Of a stretch of DNA of 64,000 bases, positions 10,665-21,129 are shown piece after piece. Both the position numbers and the translations under genes were made by a program. The stretch's first letter is position 1; each line of letters begins with the position of its first letter. A model generated the notes under the pieces. The model did no database searches and was not told the origin of the DNA. It worked only from the letters and a program-made list of their open reading frames with translations. The stretch lies in contig JABTUQ010000002.1 of NCBI GenBank assembly GCA_015075225.1, positions 62,001-126,000 of the forward strand, in the 5' to 3' direction. Origin of the DNA: Burkholderiales bacterium. Lineage in GTDB: Bacteria; Pseudomonadota; Gammaproteobacteria; Burkholderiales; Nitrosomonadaceae.

Positions 10665-10826
10665 GCTTGGAGAAATTGAAAATTCTGATCCGCGTGATCA
10701 AGTCTGATTTTGTAATTTCTTCATCAATTACATAACCTAATCAATAGGATATGTTTTTCAATCAAGGTGGGAAACGGTAAATTGTTAACCAGGCCTGTTA
10801 ATCTATCTAATTTTGAGAATCTGAAA

Positions 10827-11431
10827 ATGGGTGATCGTGAACTCGATCAACAGTTGGTAGAAAAGGTACAGCGGGGTGATAAGCATGCATTTGATCTGCT
10901 AGTTATTAAGTACCAGCGGCGGTTGGCGCGTTTGTTGTCGCGATTTGTTCGCGATCCGGCTGAAGTGGAAGATATAGCTCAGGAAACATTTATCAAGGCT
11001 TATCGGGCTTTACCTTCTTTTTCATGGCGATAGCGCTTTTTATACCTGGCTGTACCGAATAGGAGTTAATACTGCAAAAATTTTCTGGTATCACAGGGCC
11101 GCAAATTCCTGCTGCTTCCGTAAGCGGGCTTGATGCTGAAGAAGCTGAAAATTTTGAGGGAGCTGATCAGCTTCGGGAGGTAAATACTCCTGAAACTGAA
11201 CTTATGGGAAAACAAGTTGCCCAAACGGTAAATCAGGCGCTTGAAGTGTTACCCGAAGAATTAAGGACTGCAATCATTCTCAGGGAGATAGAAGGACTGA
11301 GTTATGAAGAAATTGCCGAGATTATGAATTGCCCTATCGGTACAGTGCGTTCTCGTATTTTCAGAGCGCGCGAGGCTGTAGCTGATAAATTGAGACCTTT
11401 GTTGGGTACGGATAAGAGTAAAAGATGGTAA
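10827..11431 (+). CDS. rpoE: ECF sigma factor RpoE/AlgU, frameshifted in this sequence
   Basis: RpoE is the extracytoplasmic-stress sigma factor. Region 2 (VEDIAQETFIKAYRALPSF) and region 4 (LSYEEIAEIMNCPIGTVRSR) are intact but lie in different frames, with about 60 codons of region 2-to-4 linker scrambled. Three single-base changes restore a continuous 201-residue protein: one T too many in the five-T run at 11018-11022, one A too few in the run at 11076-11080, and one base missing near 11103-11107. The restored linker reads sensibly (YTWLYRIGVNTAKNFLVSQG). The start at 10827 matches the family's MGDRELDQQLVE beginning. Homopolymer indels and intact downstream rseA suggest sequence error rather than gene loss. 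Confidence 0.88.
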
Positions 11432-11445
11432 TAAGAGGTGAAATC

Positions 11446-12030
11446 GTGAAAGATAAAGTTTCGGAGCTAACGGATGGCGAACTAGATGATGCTGATGATG
11501 CCAAAGTTATTGATGTAATCAAGAATGACGACAGTTTGTTTTTGGATTGGAAAATTTATCATGTAATTGGTGACTCAATGCGTCAGTCGGTCGTAGATAT
11601 TGATATTTCTGAAAGAATCCGGAAGAAACTCGCTAATGAGCCTCCTTTGTTAGCACCTTACACACCAAAAATTTATCAAAATCATACACAAAAAAGAGTA
11701 GGTTTTGCGATTGCCGCGTCGGTTGCTGTATTATCAATTGGCTGGCTGATATCTCAATCCATGGAGCAGAGGGAAACAACATTCGAAAAAGTGTTTGTAG
11801 CTGAAAAAGAGAACGGGAAAGCTGCTCCCATCGGAGGGCGGCGCTCTCTATTAACTTTTGGGCCTATCCCCGCGTACTCACCTCCTTCTGTACCCGCTGG
11901 TCACAGTTATCATAATGATCTCTTGATTTATAGAGGGCTAACCTACGGGGAAGCTGTTCGTTACTCTGCTCCAGGTATGATCTCTCCAGTTGATATTGTT
12001 GATGGACGATCGAATACATCTACTAAATAG
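11446..12030 (+). CDS. rseA: Anti-sigma-E factor RseA
   Basis: RseA-type proteins are single-pass inner membrane proteins whose cytoplasmic domain binds RpoE until regulated proteolysis releases it. The 194-residue product begins with KDKVSELTDGELDD, typical of the RseA N-terminal domain, has one membrane segment at about residues 86-104 (FAIAASVAVLSIGWLI) and a periplasmic tail of about 90 residues. A GTG start at 11446 is chosen because AGAGGTGA precedes it; an in-frame ATG at 11425 would overlap the rpoE stop. rseB, usually next, is absent here and mucD follows directly. Confidence 0.85.
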   Translation: MKDKVSELTDGELDDADDAKVIDVIKNDDSLFLDWKIYHVIGDSMRQSVVDIDISERIRKKLANEPPLLAPYTPKIYQNHTQKRVGFAIAASVAVLSIGWLISQSMEQRETTFEKVFVAEKENGKAAPIGGRRSLLTFGPIPAYSPPSVPAGHSYHNDLLIYRGLTYGEAVRYSAPGMISPVDIVDGRSNTSTK

Positions 12031-12156
12031 CGTTATCCTGCTCATCTTGAATCAAATTGTTAGTTAGTCAATTGGCTAAATTACATGGTTAACATACCTC
12101 TCCCTTTTATTTATATCCCAAAGTGGTGCAAATTGTTGGTAAATACAGTCGTGAAT

Positions 12157-13563
12157 ATGTGGCGAAGAGCTGCTTTTGCTATTTATCTGTTCTTGTTGGT
12201 GTTTGTGTTGTCTGCCCCCTTGCACGCAAAGGATTTGCCGGATTTTACCGATTTGGTAGAAAAGCACAGTCGCGCGGTTGTGAATATCAGCACGGTGCAG
12301 ACACAACAACTAGATGCAAATCATCTTTTTCCTGAAATCCCCAATATTCCGGAAGATTCTCCATTTTACGAATTCTTCCGCAGGCATATGCAGCCTTTCT
12401 CTGGTCCGAGAAAGTACGAATCCCGTTCACTGGGTTCTGGTTTCATAATCAGCAAGGATGGCTATGTTCTGACCAATGCGCATGTGGTTGAATCAGCTAA
12501 TGAAATTACAGTAAAACTGTCAGATAAGCGGGAATTCAGTGCAAAAGTCATTGGAGCTGACCGGAAAACAGATGTAGCCTTGATCAAAATTGATGCAGAT
12601 GATTTGCCTGTAGTTACTCAAGGGAACCCTGATCAGCTGAAGGTAGGAGAGTGGGTGATCGCGATTGGTGCTCCTTTTGGTTTTGAGAATACGGTTACGG
12701 CGGGGATTGTAAGTGCTAAAGGTCGTTCGCTTGCCCAGGAAAATTATGTCCCCTTTATCCAAACCGATGTGGCAATTAACCCAGGTAATTCGGGTGGACC
12801 ACTGTTTAACATGAAAGGGGAGGTTGTCGGAATCAACTCGCAGATCTACAGCCGTACAGGAGGTTTCATGGGACTTTCCTTTGCCATTCCAATTGACATG
12901 GCGATGGAAATTGCTAATCAGCTCAAGGCTTACGGCAAGATTTCACGAGGGAAAATTGGTGTCCTGATTCAGGAAATGACCGAAGAACTGGCAGAATCTT
13001 TTAGCCTGGATAAATCACGTGGTGCATTGGTTGCTTCGGTTGAGAGAGGCGGGCCAGCAGATAAAGCGGGAATCAGGACAAGAGATGTGATTCTTAGCTT
13101 TGATGGTAAAAATATCGACACTTCAGTTGATTTGCCCCGCATTGTTGGAAATACAAAACCGGGTACTAAGGTTCAGGTTGAAGTATGGCGTGACGGTTCA
13201 ATCAGGAAATTGATGGTTGTTGTAGGAGAAATGTCTGGTGATGAAGGTGCTCCCGTCCAGAAGCAAAGTAGATCAGGAGATGCCGCGAGTAAGCTGGGTC
13301 TTGCCCTGAAAGAGCTTTCTTCCGATCAGAAGGATCAGATTGGGGTTGATAACGGTCTGTTAGTTGAAGAGGTATATGACGGAATTGCGGGTAGTGCGGG
13401 CATTCGCCCGGGAGATATAGTTTTGGGTTTTAACAACCAGGACATAAAATCAATCAAACAATTCAATAAATTATTACGTGATGCTAAAAAAGGACGAAAT
13501 ATCGCTCTGCTGATTAGAAGGGGAGATGTCACGACCTTTATTACTATAAAACTTGCTGAATAA
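12157..13563 (+). CDS. mucD: Periplasmic serine protease MucD/DegP (HtrA family)
   Basis: This is a periplasmic quality-control protease/chaperone of the DegP family. A signal peptide (MWRRAAFAIYLFLL...SAPLHA) supports the start at 12157; the frame is open upstream to 12085, but those residues would precede a second hydrophobic start. The catalytic triad is visible: His in LTNAHVVES, Asp in RKTDVALIKID and Ser in NPGNSGGPLF. Two PDZ domains follow. It closes the rpoE-rseA-mucD module, so it is likely under RpoE control. Confidence 0.93.
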   Translation: MWRRAAFAIYLFLLVFVLSAPLHAKDLPDFTDLVEKHSRAVVNISTVQTQQLDANHLFPEIPNIPEDSPFYEFFRRHMQPFSGPRKYESRSLGSGFIISKDGYVLTNAHVVESANEITVKLSDKREFSAKVIGADRKTDVALIKIDADDLPVVTQGNPDQLKVGEWVIAIGAPFGFENTVTAGIVSAKGRSLAQENYVPFIQTDVAINPGNSGGPLFNMKGEVVGINSQIYSRTGGFMGLSFAIPIDMAMEIANQLKAYGKISRGKIGVLIQEMTEELAESFSLDKSRGALVASVERGGPADKAGIRTRDVILSFDGKNIDTSVDLPRIVGNTKPGTKVQVEVWRDGSIRKLMVVVGEMSGDEGAPVQKQSRSGDAASKLGLALKELSSDQKDQIGVDNGLLVEEVYDGIAGSAGIRPGDIVLGFNNQDIKSIKQFNKLLRDAKKGRNIALLIRRGDVTTFITIKLAE

Positions 13564-13580
13564 GGGTTGCTGATAGCGCT

Positions 13581-13838
13581 ATGAATAATCAGGTAATACC
13601 AAAAAAATTTCTTGTATATGGGAGAGAGGGTTGTCATCTATGTGAGGAGATGATTGCTTCTCTTCGGGAATTACAACAAAAAAAACAGTTTGAATTAGAC
13701 ATAATCAATGTTGATAACAATGAGCAATTAACCCAGTTATATGGCGAAAAGGTTCCGGTTCTTTTTGCTGTGAATGAGAACAAAGAGTTATGTCATTATT
13801 TTCTTGATGCGGGAGTGGTTGATACTTATCTTTCCTGA
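13581..13838 (+). CDS. Glutaredoxin-like protein (DUF836 family)
   Basis: This small thioredoxin-fold protein has 85 residues. The sequence begins FLVYGREGCHLCEEM, with a CxxC redox motif (Cys-His-Leu-Cys), and contains the cis-proline segment GEKVPVLFAV typical of the fold. It starts 18 bases after mucD and is likely cotranscribed with it. Beta- and gammaproteobacteria often place such a gene near lepA. The specific substrate is unknown. Confidence 0.85.
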   Translation: MNNQVIPKKFLVYGREGCHLCEEMIASLRELQQKKQFELDIINVDNNEQLTQLYGEKVPVLFAVNENKELCHYFLDAGVVDTYLS

Positions 13839-14096
13839 ATTCTGGGTGCTTCTCAATTTTCATATGAGTCGCATTCTTCCATCCTGTTTTGTAAGGTACG
13901 TAAGCTACAGTGTTATAGGTTATTTGGGTTTGTACACCCGTAAATCTTCCTGTGGTTGCTGAAATTATCAAGGTTATACCCTGTCACGGTCGTTCCATCA
14001 GCTGCGGCTGAATCTATCTTCCCCATGCTGATTTGTATACAATCGCTCCTTTCGTTTTTGGCTTTTGTCAATTTCTCAGCCGACCGGTGACTTCCT

Positions 14097-15893
14097 TTGG
14101 TACAACATATCCGTAATTTTTCCATCATTGCTCATATTGATCACGGCAAATCCACGCTTGCTGATCGCATCATTCAGTTTTGCGGAGGATTATCTGATCG
14201 GGAAATGGAAGAGCAGGTACTTGATTCGATGGACTTGGAGCGTGAACGTGGCATCACGATCAAGGCGCAAACAGCAGCTCTTCGGTATCAGGCCAAGGAT
14301 GGCAAAAATTATTTGCTGAATCTGATCGATACTCCAGGCCATGTTGATTTTTCCTATGAAGTTTCCCGCTCATTGTCAGCGTGTGAAGGGGCCCTGCTGG
14401 TTGTTGATGCTTCCCAGGGCGTTGAAGCGCAGACAGTGGCAAACTGTTACACCGCGATCGAACAAGGCGTTGAAGTGATTCCGGTGCTCAACAAAATTGA
14501 TTTGCCTGCATCTGATCCTGACAGAGTCATCGCTGAAGTGGAAGATATTATCGGGATTGAAGCCAAGGGCGCTTTGCGTATCAGTGCAAAAACCGGTGAA
14601 GGTGTGGACCAGGTGCTGGAGATGATCGTGGCGCAGATTCCGCCACCTGAAGGGGATGTAGACGCACCGCTCAAGGCATTGATCATAGATTCCTGGTTTG
14701 ACAGCTATGTAGGTGTCGTGATGCTGGTTCGGGTTATGGATGGGACGTTGAAACCGGGCAACAGGATTCTACTGATGTCCAGCAAAACAAATTATCTATG
14801 TGAGGAGGTGGGCGTTTTCCAGCCCAAAGCGGTAAACCGTGAATCTCTGAGCGCTGGTGAAGTAGGATTTATCATTTCGGGGATCAAGGATCTGAAGTCT
14901 GCCAAGGTAGGAGATACGGTTACACTCGCCGACCATCCTGCCAGCGCACCTCTGGCCGGATTCAAGGAAATCAAGCCACAGGTTTTTGCCGGATTGTATC
15001 CGGTCGAATCCAATCAATATGACGCATTACGCGCAGCTCTGGAAAAATTGCAGCTGAACGATGCTTCCCTGCATTTTGAACCGGAAACTTCGCAGGCACT
15101 GGGTTTTGGGTTTCGTTGTGGATTCTTGGGGCTGTTGCATCTGGACATCGTTCAGGAACGGCTGGAGCGGGAATATGATATGGATCTCATCACCACTGCG
15201 CCCACAGTGGTTTATCAGGTTTTACTGCGTGATGGCAAAATCCTGGAAATCGAGAATCCATCCAAACTCCCGGATTTATCCAATATAGAAGAAATTCGTG
15301 AGCCGATCATTACAACTACAATTCTGGTGCCCGAAGAATATGTCGGCGCGGTGATGACGCTGTGTACTGGCAAGCGCGGTATCCAGAAAAATATGCAATA
15401 CATGGGCAGGCAAGTCATGCTGGCTTATGAAATGCCTTTAAACGAAGTTGTTATGGATTTCTTTGATAAATTGAAATCGGTAAGTCGCGGCTATGCTTCG
15501 CTTGATTATGAATTCAAGGAATTCAGAACGGCTGACTTGGTAAAACTCGACATACTGATCAACGGTGATCGGGTGGATGCCTTGTCCCTGATCGTGCATC
15601 GCGCTAGCAGCCAGTATCGCGGAAGGGAGCTGGCACAAAAAATGCGCGAGCTCATACCACGGCAAATGTTTGATATTGCAGTGCAGGCGGCAATAGGTGC
15701 CCATATTGTGGCGCGTGAGAATGTGAAGGCAATGCGCAAAAATGTATTGGCGAAATGTTATGGTGGCGACATTACACGCAAACGCAAGCTGCTGGAAAAG
15801 CAGAAAGCAGGGAAAAAGCGTATGAAACGGGTCGGTAATGTCGAAATTCCCCAGGAGGCATTTCTTGCTATCCTTCAGGTGGATAACAAATAA
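14097..15893 (+). CDS. lepA: Elongation factor 4 (LepA)
   Basis: LepA is a ribosome-associated translational GTPase. The product has 598 residues, the normal length. G1 is [10 protein letters not shown]3 DTPGHVDF, G4 NKIDLP; the LepA-specific C-terminal domain ends near [16 protein letters not shown]. The start is TTG at 14097, giving the usual N-terminus [19 protein letters not shown]. An in-frame TGA at 14088-14090 excludes a longer form. No strong ribosome site is visible. Confidence 0.97.
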   Translation: MVQHIRNFSIIAHIDHGKSTLADRIIQFCGGLSDREMEEQVLDSMDLERERGITIKAQTAALRYQAKDGKNYLLNLIDTPGHVDFSYEVSRSLSACEGALLVVDASQGVEAQTVANCYTAIEQGVEVIPVLNKIDLPASDPDRVIAEVEDIIGIEAKGALRISAKTGEGVDQVLEMIVAQIPPPEGDVDAPLKALIIDSWFDSYVGVVMLVRVMDGTLKPGNRILLMSSKTNYLCEEVGVFQPKAVNRESLSAGEVGFIISGIKDLKSAKVGDTVTLADHPASAPLAGFKEIKPQVFAGLYPVESNQYDALRAALEKLQLNDASLHFEPETSQALGFGFRCGFLGLLHLDIVQERLEREYDMDLITTAPTVVYQVLLRDGKILEIENPSKLPDLSNIEEIREPIITTTILVPEEYVGAVMTLCTGKRGIQKNMQYMGRQVMLAYEMPLNEVVMDFFDKLKSVSRGYASLDYEFKEFRTADLVKLDILINGDRVDALSLIVHRASSQYRGRELAQKMRELIPRQMFDIAVQAAIGAHIVARENVKAMRKNVLAKCYGGDITRKRKLLEKQKAGKKRMKRVGNVEIPQEAFLAILQVDNK

Positions 15894-15963
15894 AAACGTA
15901 GCATGTGCAATAAGTAACGTATTGGTTAGTCTATTTCCGGGTCAGGTAGGTAATTGGGGTGTT

Positions 15964-16764
15964 ATGAATTTTCCTTTGGTATTGTTTGTTTTATTGCTGG
16001 TAACAGGTGGAATCTGGTTGCTTGATTATTTTGTGTTGAGGCACAAGCGCATTTCCGATGGCACCGAACCGTGGTGGATCGAATATCCCAAGAGCTTTTT
16101 CCCGATCATTCTGGTGGTATTTTGCTTGCGATCATTTCTGGTAGAACCTTTCAAGATTCCTTCCGGATCAATGATCCCAACTCTGTTGATCGGAGATTTC
16201 ATCCTGGTTAACAAATATACCTACGGTATCAGGCTGCCGGTGGCCAATCTGAAAATCATCGACATGAATGCACCTCAGCGTGGTGAGGTAATGGTATTCC
16301 GCTTTCCTGAGGATCCTTCCATTGATTACATTAAGCGAGTGATTGGCGTGCCTGGAGACACTGTTGCCTATCGCAACAAACAGCTGAGTATCAATGGCAT
16401 TCCTGTTCAACAGGAGCGGGATGGGGATTACAAATATATTGACGGGACAGCCTATATTTACACCCAGAGGTTAAGGGAAAACATGGATGGCAATGAGCAC
16501 GACATCCTCGTCAATGATGATATGCCTGATATTCAACTGTCCGCTGTCCACCAGTTTCCCAATCGGGAAAACTGTACCTTTGACCGGGAAGGGTTTTCCT
16601 GTAAGGTTCCAGAAGGTAATTATTTCACTTTGGGGGATAATCGCGATGGCAGTAGTGACAGCCGTTATTGGGGATTTGTTCCAGAAAATCATATTGTTGG
16701 CAAAGCTTTCCTGATCTGGTGGAATTTTAATGACCTGAGCAGAATAGGAACATTGATCAAATAA
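15964..16764 (+). CDS. lepB: Signal peptidase I (LepB)
   Basis: Signal peptidase I cleaves Sec and Tat signal peptides on the outer face of the inner membrane. The 266-residue product has two N-terminal membrane segments, the catalytic serine (S69) in IPSGSMIPTLLIGDF, the catalytic lysine in DYIKRVIGVPGD and the box E motif GDNRDGSSDSRYWGFV. The start at 15964 gives the normal N-terminal membrane helix; the frame is open further upstream into lepA, but that stretch is shadow sequence. Confidence 0.95.
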   Translation: MNFPLVLFVLLLVTGGIWLLDYFVLRHKRISDGTEPWWIEYPKSFFPIILVVFCLRSFLVEPFKIPSGSMIPTLLIGDFILVNKYTYGIRLPVANLKIIDMNAPQRGEVMVFRFPEDPSIDYIKRVIGVPGDTVAYRNKQLSINGIPVQQERDGDYKYIDGTAYIYTQRLRENMDGNEHDILVNDDMPDIQLSAVHQFPNRENCTFDREGFSCKVPEGNYFTLGDNRDGSSDSRYWGFVPENHIVGKAFLIWWNFNDLSRIGTLIK

Positions 16765-16798
16765 TCTTTGAATCTTCAGTATGGCACGGGAGGTATTT

Positions 16799-17176
16799 AT
16801 GTATTCGGAGTATTCCTCGACACATAGAAGACAGCAGGGAGTAAGCTTGCCTGGCCTCCTGACCTGGTCAGTGGCCATTGTCCTGGTGGCGATTTTTGGA
16901 ATGAGGCTCATTCCTGCCTATGTTGAATTTGCTGCAGTCAAGAAGGTGCTGGTAGCGATTGCCAGTGATCCCGATCTACGTAATGCCGGATCCCGTGAGA
17001 TTCGCATGGCATTCGACAAGCGTGCGAGTGTGGATGACATCAAAACGGTAAACGGAAGTGATATCGTCATCAAAAAGCAGGATGAGCAAATTGTGCTGAA
17101 TGTAAGTTATACGGTGACTAAACCCTTGTTTGCCAATCTTTCGTTGCTGATCGATTTCGATGCTGCCAGTAATTGA
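16799..17176 (+). CDS. DUF4845 family membrane protein
   Basis: This 125-residue protein has one N-terminal membrane helix (VSLPGLLTWSVAIVLVAIFG) and a small soluble domain. Proteins of this kind usually sit between lepB and rnc in betaproteobacteria; function unknown. The start at 16799 is preceded by GGGAGG with good spacing, favouring it over the in-frame ATG at 16781. Its TGA stop overlaps the rnc ATG by one base. Confidence 0.85.
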   Translation: MYSEYSSTHRRQQGVSLPGLLTWSVAIVLVAIFGMRLIPAYVEFAAVKKVLVAIASDPDLRNAGSREIRMAFDKRASVDDIKTVNGSDIVIKKQDEQIVLNVSYTVTKPLFANLSLLIDFDAASN

Positions 17177-17913
17177 TGACCCGTCCCAAATTGGTTTTGT
17201 CCAATATAAAAAATAAACAAGCGAAAATAAAAAAAGAGCGGAATTACACAGTGTTATCTCAGAAATTGGGGTACACCTTCAAACAAACTGATTTACTCCA
17301 GGAAGCTCTTACTCACCGCAGTCTCGGTTTTCCGAATAACGAACGTTTCGAATTTCTCGGCGATAGCGTATTGAACTGCGCGGTATCAACACTGCTGTTC
17401 AAACATTTTCCATCGTCACCGGAAGGTGATCTGACGAGGCTACGTGCTAATTTCGTTAATCAGCAGGCGTTGCATCAGCTGGCATCCACTCTGGGTATCG
17501 GTGAACTGATTTTACTAGGCGAAGGCGAACGTAAGAGTGGTGGTCACTGCAGGCCCTCAATTCTGGCCAATGCAGTGGAGGCCATTATCGGCGCGATCTA
17601 CCTCGAAAGTGGATTCACAGCAGTGGAACAGGTTGTTGCAGCTTTGTATGAACCTTTGATTAGGCAATCAGGCCCGGATATTTCCGGCAAAGATCCCAAA
17701 ACCCTATTGCAGGAATACCTGCAGAGTCGCAAGATGGCGCTACCAGAATACAGTGTGCTTTCGGCTCAAGGTGACCCTCATGCACAGGTTTTTCAGGTGG
17801 AATGTGTCATCTCCAGGTTTGACATTCGTACTCGCGGCGAGGGAACCAGCCGCCGCCGGGCCGAGCAGGAGGCTGCCCGCCAGGCCTATGAACTTGTCAT
17901 CGTCAGGCATTGA
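17176..17913 (+). CDS. rnc: Ribonuclease III
   Basis: RNase III cuts double-stranded RNA in rRNA and mRNA processing. The signature [13 protein letters not shown] carries catalytic acidic residues, and a C-terminal double-stranded RNA-binding domain contains the motif [16 protein letters not shown]. The product is 245 residues from ATG 17176, with an N-terminal extension of about 25 mostly basic residues relative to usual members. A GTG at 17251 would give a standard-length enzyme. It is coupled to the upstream DUF4845 gene by overlap. Confidence 0.95.
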   Translation: MTRPKLVLSNIKNKQAKIKKERNYTVLSQKLGYTFKQTDLLQEALTHRSLGFPNNERFEFLGDSVLNCAVSTLLFKHFPSSPEGDLTRLRANFVNQQALHQLASTLGIGELILLGEGERKSGGHCRPSILANAVEAIIGAIYLESGFTAVEQVVAALYEPLIRQSGPDISGKDPKTLLQEYLQSRKMALPEYSVLSAQGDPHAQVFQVECVISRFDIRTRGEGTSRRRAEQEAARQAYELVIVRH

Positions 17914-17993
17914 ACAACCCCTTCATATCACTAGTTACAGGAGATATCCATCTTGATCAATCCCGGCCTCCATTTTCTGAAAAAACACTTATC

Positions 17994-18884
17994 ATGAGCG
18001 CATCCGGTTACAAAACTGGCTATATCTCCATCGTGGGACGTCCCAACGTGGGTAAATCAACGTTGCTGAATCATCTGATCAAACAGAAGATCAGCATCAC
18101 TTCCAGAAAAGCGCAAACGACTCGCCACCGGATTCAGGGAATACTAACTGACGCGCAGTCACAATTTATTTTTGTGGATACACCCGGTTTCCAGATGCGC
18201 CATCGTAGCCAGCTGAATCAGGTGATGAACCGGGTTGTCCTCCAAAGCCTGCAGGATGTGGATGTTGTTGTGTTCGTGATAGAAGCAGGGCGGTATGGCC
18301 GCGAGGATGAACAGGTTCTGGAACAGCTGCCCCGGAATCTGCCCGTGGTTCTGGTAATCAATAAAATTGATACATTGGCGGATAAATTGCAGCTGTTGCC
18401 TTTCATGCAAAAAATGGCAGGCTTGTTTGCATTTTCGGAAATTATCCCGGTCAGCGCGCTGCAAAACAAACAGCTACCCGCGCTGATCGAGGCCATTCGT
18501 CAGCATTTGCCGGAAAATCCACCTTTATTTTCTGAAGATGAAATTACAGATCGCAGCGAGCGATTTCTTGCAGCTGAGCTGCTGCGTGAAAAAGTTTTCC
18601 GGCAAATTGGCGAAGAGGTGCCTTATTCGGTCAGCGTAGTGATCGAACAATTCGCCCTGGAAGGTAATTTGCGGCGTATCCATGCCTGTATTCTGGTGGA
18701 AAGGGAAAACCAGAAGGCCATCATTATTGGCAAGCAGGGGAAAAAGCTGAAGGAAATGGCGACGCAGGCGCGCAAGGATATGGAAGTTTTGTTTGATGGC
18801 AAGGTTTATCTGGAAGTCTGGGTCAAAGTGAAATCTGGCTGGGCGGATGATACCGCTGCACTAAAGAGCCTGGGTTACGAGTAG
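17994..18884 (+). CDS. era: GTPase Era
   Basis: Era is a GTPase that binds the 16S rRNA 3' end during small-subunit assembly. It has an N-terminal G domain ([22 protein letters not shown]) and a C-terminal KH domain with [21 protein letters not shown] 17994 gives 296 residues, close to the family norm. A TTG at 17910 overlapping the rnc stop would add 28 residues and is possible. The usual neighbour recO does not follow. Confidence 0.95.
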   Translation: MSASGYKTGYISIVGRPNVGKSTLLNHLIKQKISITSRKAQTTRHRIQGILTDAQSQFIFVDTPGFQMRHRSQLNQVMNRVVLQSLQDVDVVVFVIEAGRYGREDEQVLEQLPRNLPVVLVINKIDTLADKLQLLPFMQKMAGLFAFSEIIPVSALQNKQLPALIEAIRQHLPENPPLFSEDEITDRSERFLAAELLREKVFRQIGEEVPYSVSVVIEQFALEGNLRRIHACILVERENQKAIIIGKQGKKLKEMATQARKDMEVLFDGKVYLEVWVKVKSGWADDTAALKSLGYE

Positions 18885-18938
18885 AAGCAAAAAATTCAGG
18901 AATCATTCACTGTCAACAAGCGGGAAAATGGAATAATC

Positions 18939-19664
18939 ATGATAGCTCTGGGTGTCAATATTGATCATGTGGCAACGGTACGGCAGGCGCGTGGTACAAC
19001 TTATCCCAGCCCGGTTGAAGCGGCACTGGTTGCCGAAGAAGCTGGTGCCGATGCGATTACGCTGCATCTACGCGAGGATCGCCGTCATATTCAGGATGAA
19101 GACGTCATTATCTTGCGTGATAGGCTTAAAACCAGAATGAATCTGGAGAGTGCCGTCACCGAAGAAATGATAGCCTTCGCTTGTCAGATCAAGCCACATG
19201 ATATCTGTCTGGTGCCCGAGCGACGCGAAGAGCTCACAACGGAAGGCGGGTTGGATGTGATCCGGCATTTTGAGCAGGTGAGCGCGGCATGCAAGCGCCT
19301 GGCCGCAGCCGGAGTGCGAGTTTCCCTGTTTATTGATGCGCGGGCCGAACAAATTGATGCAGCAGTCAGGGCAGGCGCTCCCGTGATTGAACTGCATACC
19401 GGGCGTTATGCCGATGCGGCAACACCTGCTGCGCAACAATCCGAGTTGGAAACTATCCGGACCATGGCAACTTATGCTTCCGGTCTGGGGTTACAGGTCA
19501 ATGCCGGGCATGGGTTGCATTACGACAACACCATACCGGTTGCGGCGATACCGGAAATTGCCGAGTTGAACATTGGCCATGCCATCGTTGCGCGAGCACT
19601 GTTCACTGGTTTTGCCGCAGCGGTTCGCGAAATGAAAGCCCTGATGCTGAAGGCGCGCGCTTGA
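18939..19664 (+). CDS. pdxJ: Pyridoxine 5'-phosphate synthase
   Basis: PdxJ condenses 1-deoxyxylulose 5-phosphate with 3-amino-2-oxopropyl phosphate to form vitamin B6. The 241-residue TIM-barrel begins with the conserved [16 protein letters not shown] and includes [16 protein letters not shown] and the HTGRYADA and [10 protein letters not shown] phosphate-site motifs. It overlaps acpS by four bases. Confidence 0.97.
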   Translation: MIALGVNIDHVATVRQARGTTYPSPVEAALVAEEAGADAITLHLREDRRHIQDEDVIILRDRLKTRMNLESAVTEEMIAFACQIKPHDICLVPERREELTTEGGLDVIRHFEQVSAACKRLAAAGVRVSLFIDARAEQIDAAVRAGAPVIELHTGRYADAATPAAQQSELETIRTMATYASGLGLQVNAGHGLHYDNTIPVAAIPEIAELNIGHAIVARALFTGFAAAVREMKALMLKARA

Positions 19665-20038
19665 TCTACGGTATCGGAACCGATCTGGTCGATCCCGCCC
19701 GGATTGCCGGCTCACTGGAGCGTTATGGTGAATCATTTGCCAGGCGAGTGCTGGCGGATTCCGAATGGCCGGATTATCTGGAACAGGTTAAGCCTGCATT
19801 ATTTCTATCCAAACGCTTCGCCGCCAAAGAAGCTTTTTCCAAAGCAGCTGGCACGGGTTTGCGTGCTCCGGTTTTGTTCGGAAATCTGGCAGTACAGCAC
19901 GATTCTCAGGGAAAACCATTTTTTGAGTTTCATCCGGAGCTATCCGGCTGGCTGGGCCAGCGTGGCATTACTTGCCACCATCTTTCCATCAGTGATGAAC
20001 TGGCTATGGTAAGCGCCTTTGTCGTATTGGAAAAATAG
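19661..20038 (+). CDS. acpS: Holo-[acyl-carrier-protein] synthase
   Basis: AcpS transfers the 4'-phosphopantetheine arm from CoA to acyl carrier proteins. The 125-residue product has the two family motifs [12 protein letters not shown] and [14 protein letters not shown] with metal-binding Asp and Glu. It starts with TTG at 19661, overlapping the pdxJ stop. Two ACPs in this window, acpP and the ACP at 52472, are its likely substrates. Confidence 0.96.
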   Translation: MIYGIGTDLVDPARIAGSLERYGESFARRVLADSEWPDYLEQVKPALFLSKRFAAKEAFSKAAGTGLRAPVLFGNLAVQHDSQGKPFFEFHPELSGWLGQRGITCHHLSISDELAMVSAFVVLEK

Positions 20039-20040
20039 GA

Positions 20041-21069
20041 ATGTCCGCTGGCCCATTGATGCTCGATATAGCGGGCACTGGATTAACCCATGAAGACTGC
20101 ATCCGGCTGAGCCACCCACTGGTGGGGGGCGTCATTCTGTTTGCACGCAATTATGAATCACCGGCGCAGCTGGACAGCCTGACAGCAGCGATTCATGCAC
20201 TGAGAAACCCTCCACTGCTGATTGCAGTGGATCAGGAAGGCGGCAGGGTACAGCGTTTTCGTGACGGTTTTACCCGTTTGCCGCCCATGCGTACACTGGG
20301 AAAAATTTATGACAGCGATGCCGGGCGAGCCCTTCATTTGGCGAACCAGACTGGTTATGTACTGGCCTCGGAGTTGAAGGCCTGTGGCGTGGACTTGAGT
20401 TTTACCCCTGTGCTGGACATTGATTATGGGCAAAGCTGCGTGATCGGCGATCGTGCCTTTCATCGTGAGCCACAGGCCATCGCTGATCTGGCCTGCGCCC
20501 TTATGAATGGGATGAAATCGGCTGGAATGGCTGCCGTAGGTAAGCATTTTCCCGGTCACGGCGCAATTCAGGCAGATACCCATGTTGAAACCGCCGTTGA
20601 TACACGCAGTTACGCTGTAATTGATAAGGAAGATCTGATTCCGTTCCACCGGATGATCAATGCGGGGCTTTCCGGCATCATGGCGGCGCACGTCATTTAT
20701 CCGGCAGTTGACCCAAACCCGGCAGGTTTCTCCAGCAAATGGTTGCAGCATATTTTGCGGCATGATCTAGGGTTCAATGGCTGTGTGTTTAGTGACGATC
20801 TGTGCATGCAGGCGGCTAGAAATTATGGCAGCATCACTCGCCGGGCAGAACAGGCTCTGCAGGCAGGGTGTGATATGGTGCTGATTTGCAACGATTCCGA
20901 TACGGCAGACGAACTACTGAGATCGCTGCAATGGGAATGTTCTGCAGCCAGCATGGCCAGACTGGAACACATGCGCGGACAGCCAGCGATTCATTCCTTG
21001 ATGCAGCTGCGTGAAATGCAATCATTTTGCCAGGCAACTGAAGAGATCAGCCGGATCAATCCGAATTAA
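20041..21069 (+). CDS. nagZ: Beta-N-acetylhexosaminidase NagZ
   Basis: NagZ is a cytoplasmic glycoside hydrolase family 3 enzyme that removes N-acetylglucosamine from peptidoglycan fragments during recycling. The 342-residue protein has the NagZ signature KHFPGHG with the catalytic histidine loop, [15 protein letters not shown] near the N-terminus and the nucleophile region FSDDLCMQA. It starts two bases after acpS. Confidence 0.95.
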   Translation: MSAGPLMLDIAGTGLTHEDCIRLSHPLVGGVILFARNYESPAQLDSLTAAIHALRNPPLLIAVDQEGGRVQRFRDGFTRLPPMRTLGKIYDSDAGRALHLANQTGYVLASELKACGVDLSFTPVLDIDYGQSCVIGDRAFHREPQAIADLACALMNGMKSAGMAAVGKHFPGHGAIQADTHVETAVDTRSYAVIDKEDLIPFHRMINAGLSGIMAAHVIYPAVDPNPAGFSSKWLQHILRHDLGFNGCVFSDDLCMQAARNYGSITRRAEQALQAGCDMVLICNDSDTADELLRSLQWECSAASMARLEHMRGQPAIHSLMQLREMQSFCQATEEISRINPN

Positions 21070-21129
21070 GCTCCATGTATCCTTGTAATTCTCCGATTTT
21101 TAAACAAACTATTTATTCTCTTGATTGAT

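Noticed and set aside
19851..19864. TGGCACG...TTGC match resembling a sigma-54 promoter
   Set aside because: Spacing is one base short and it lies inside acpS with no gene start downstream.
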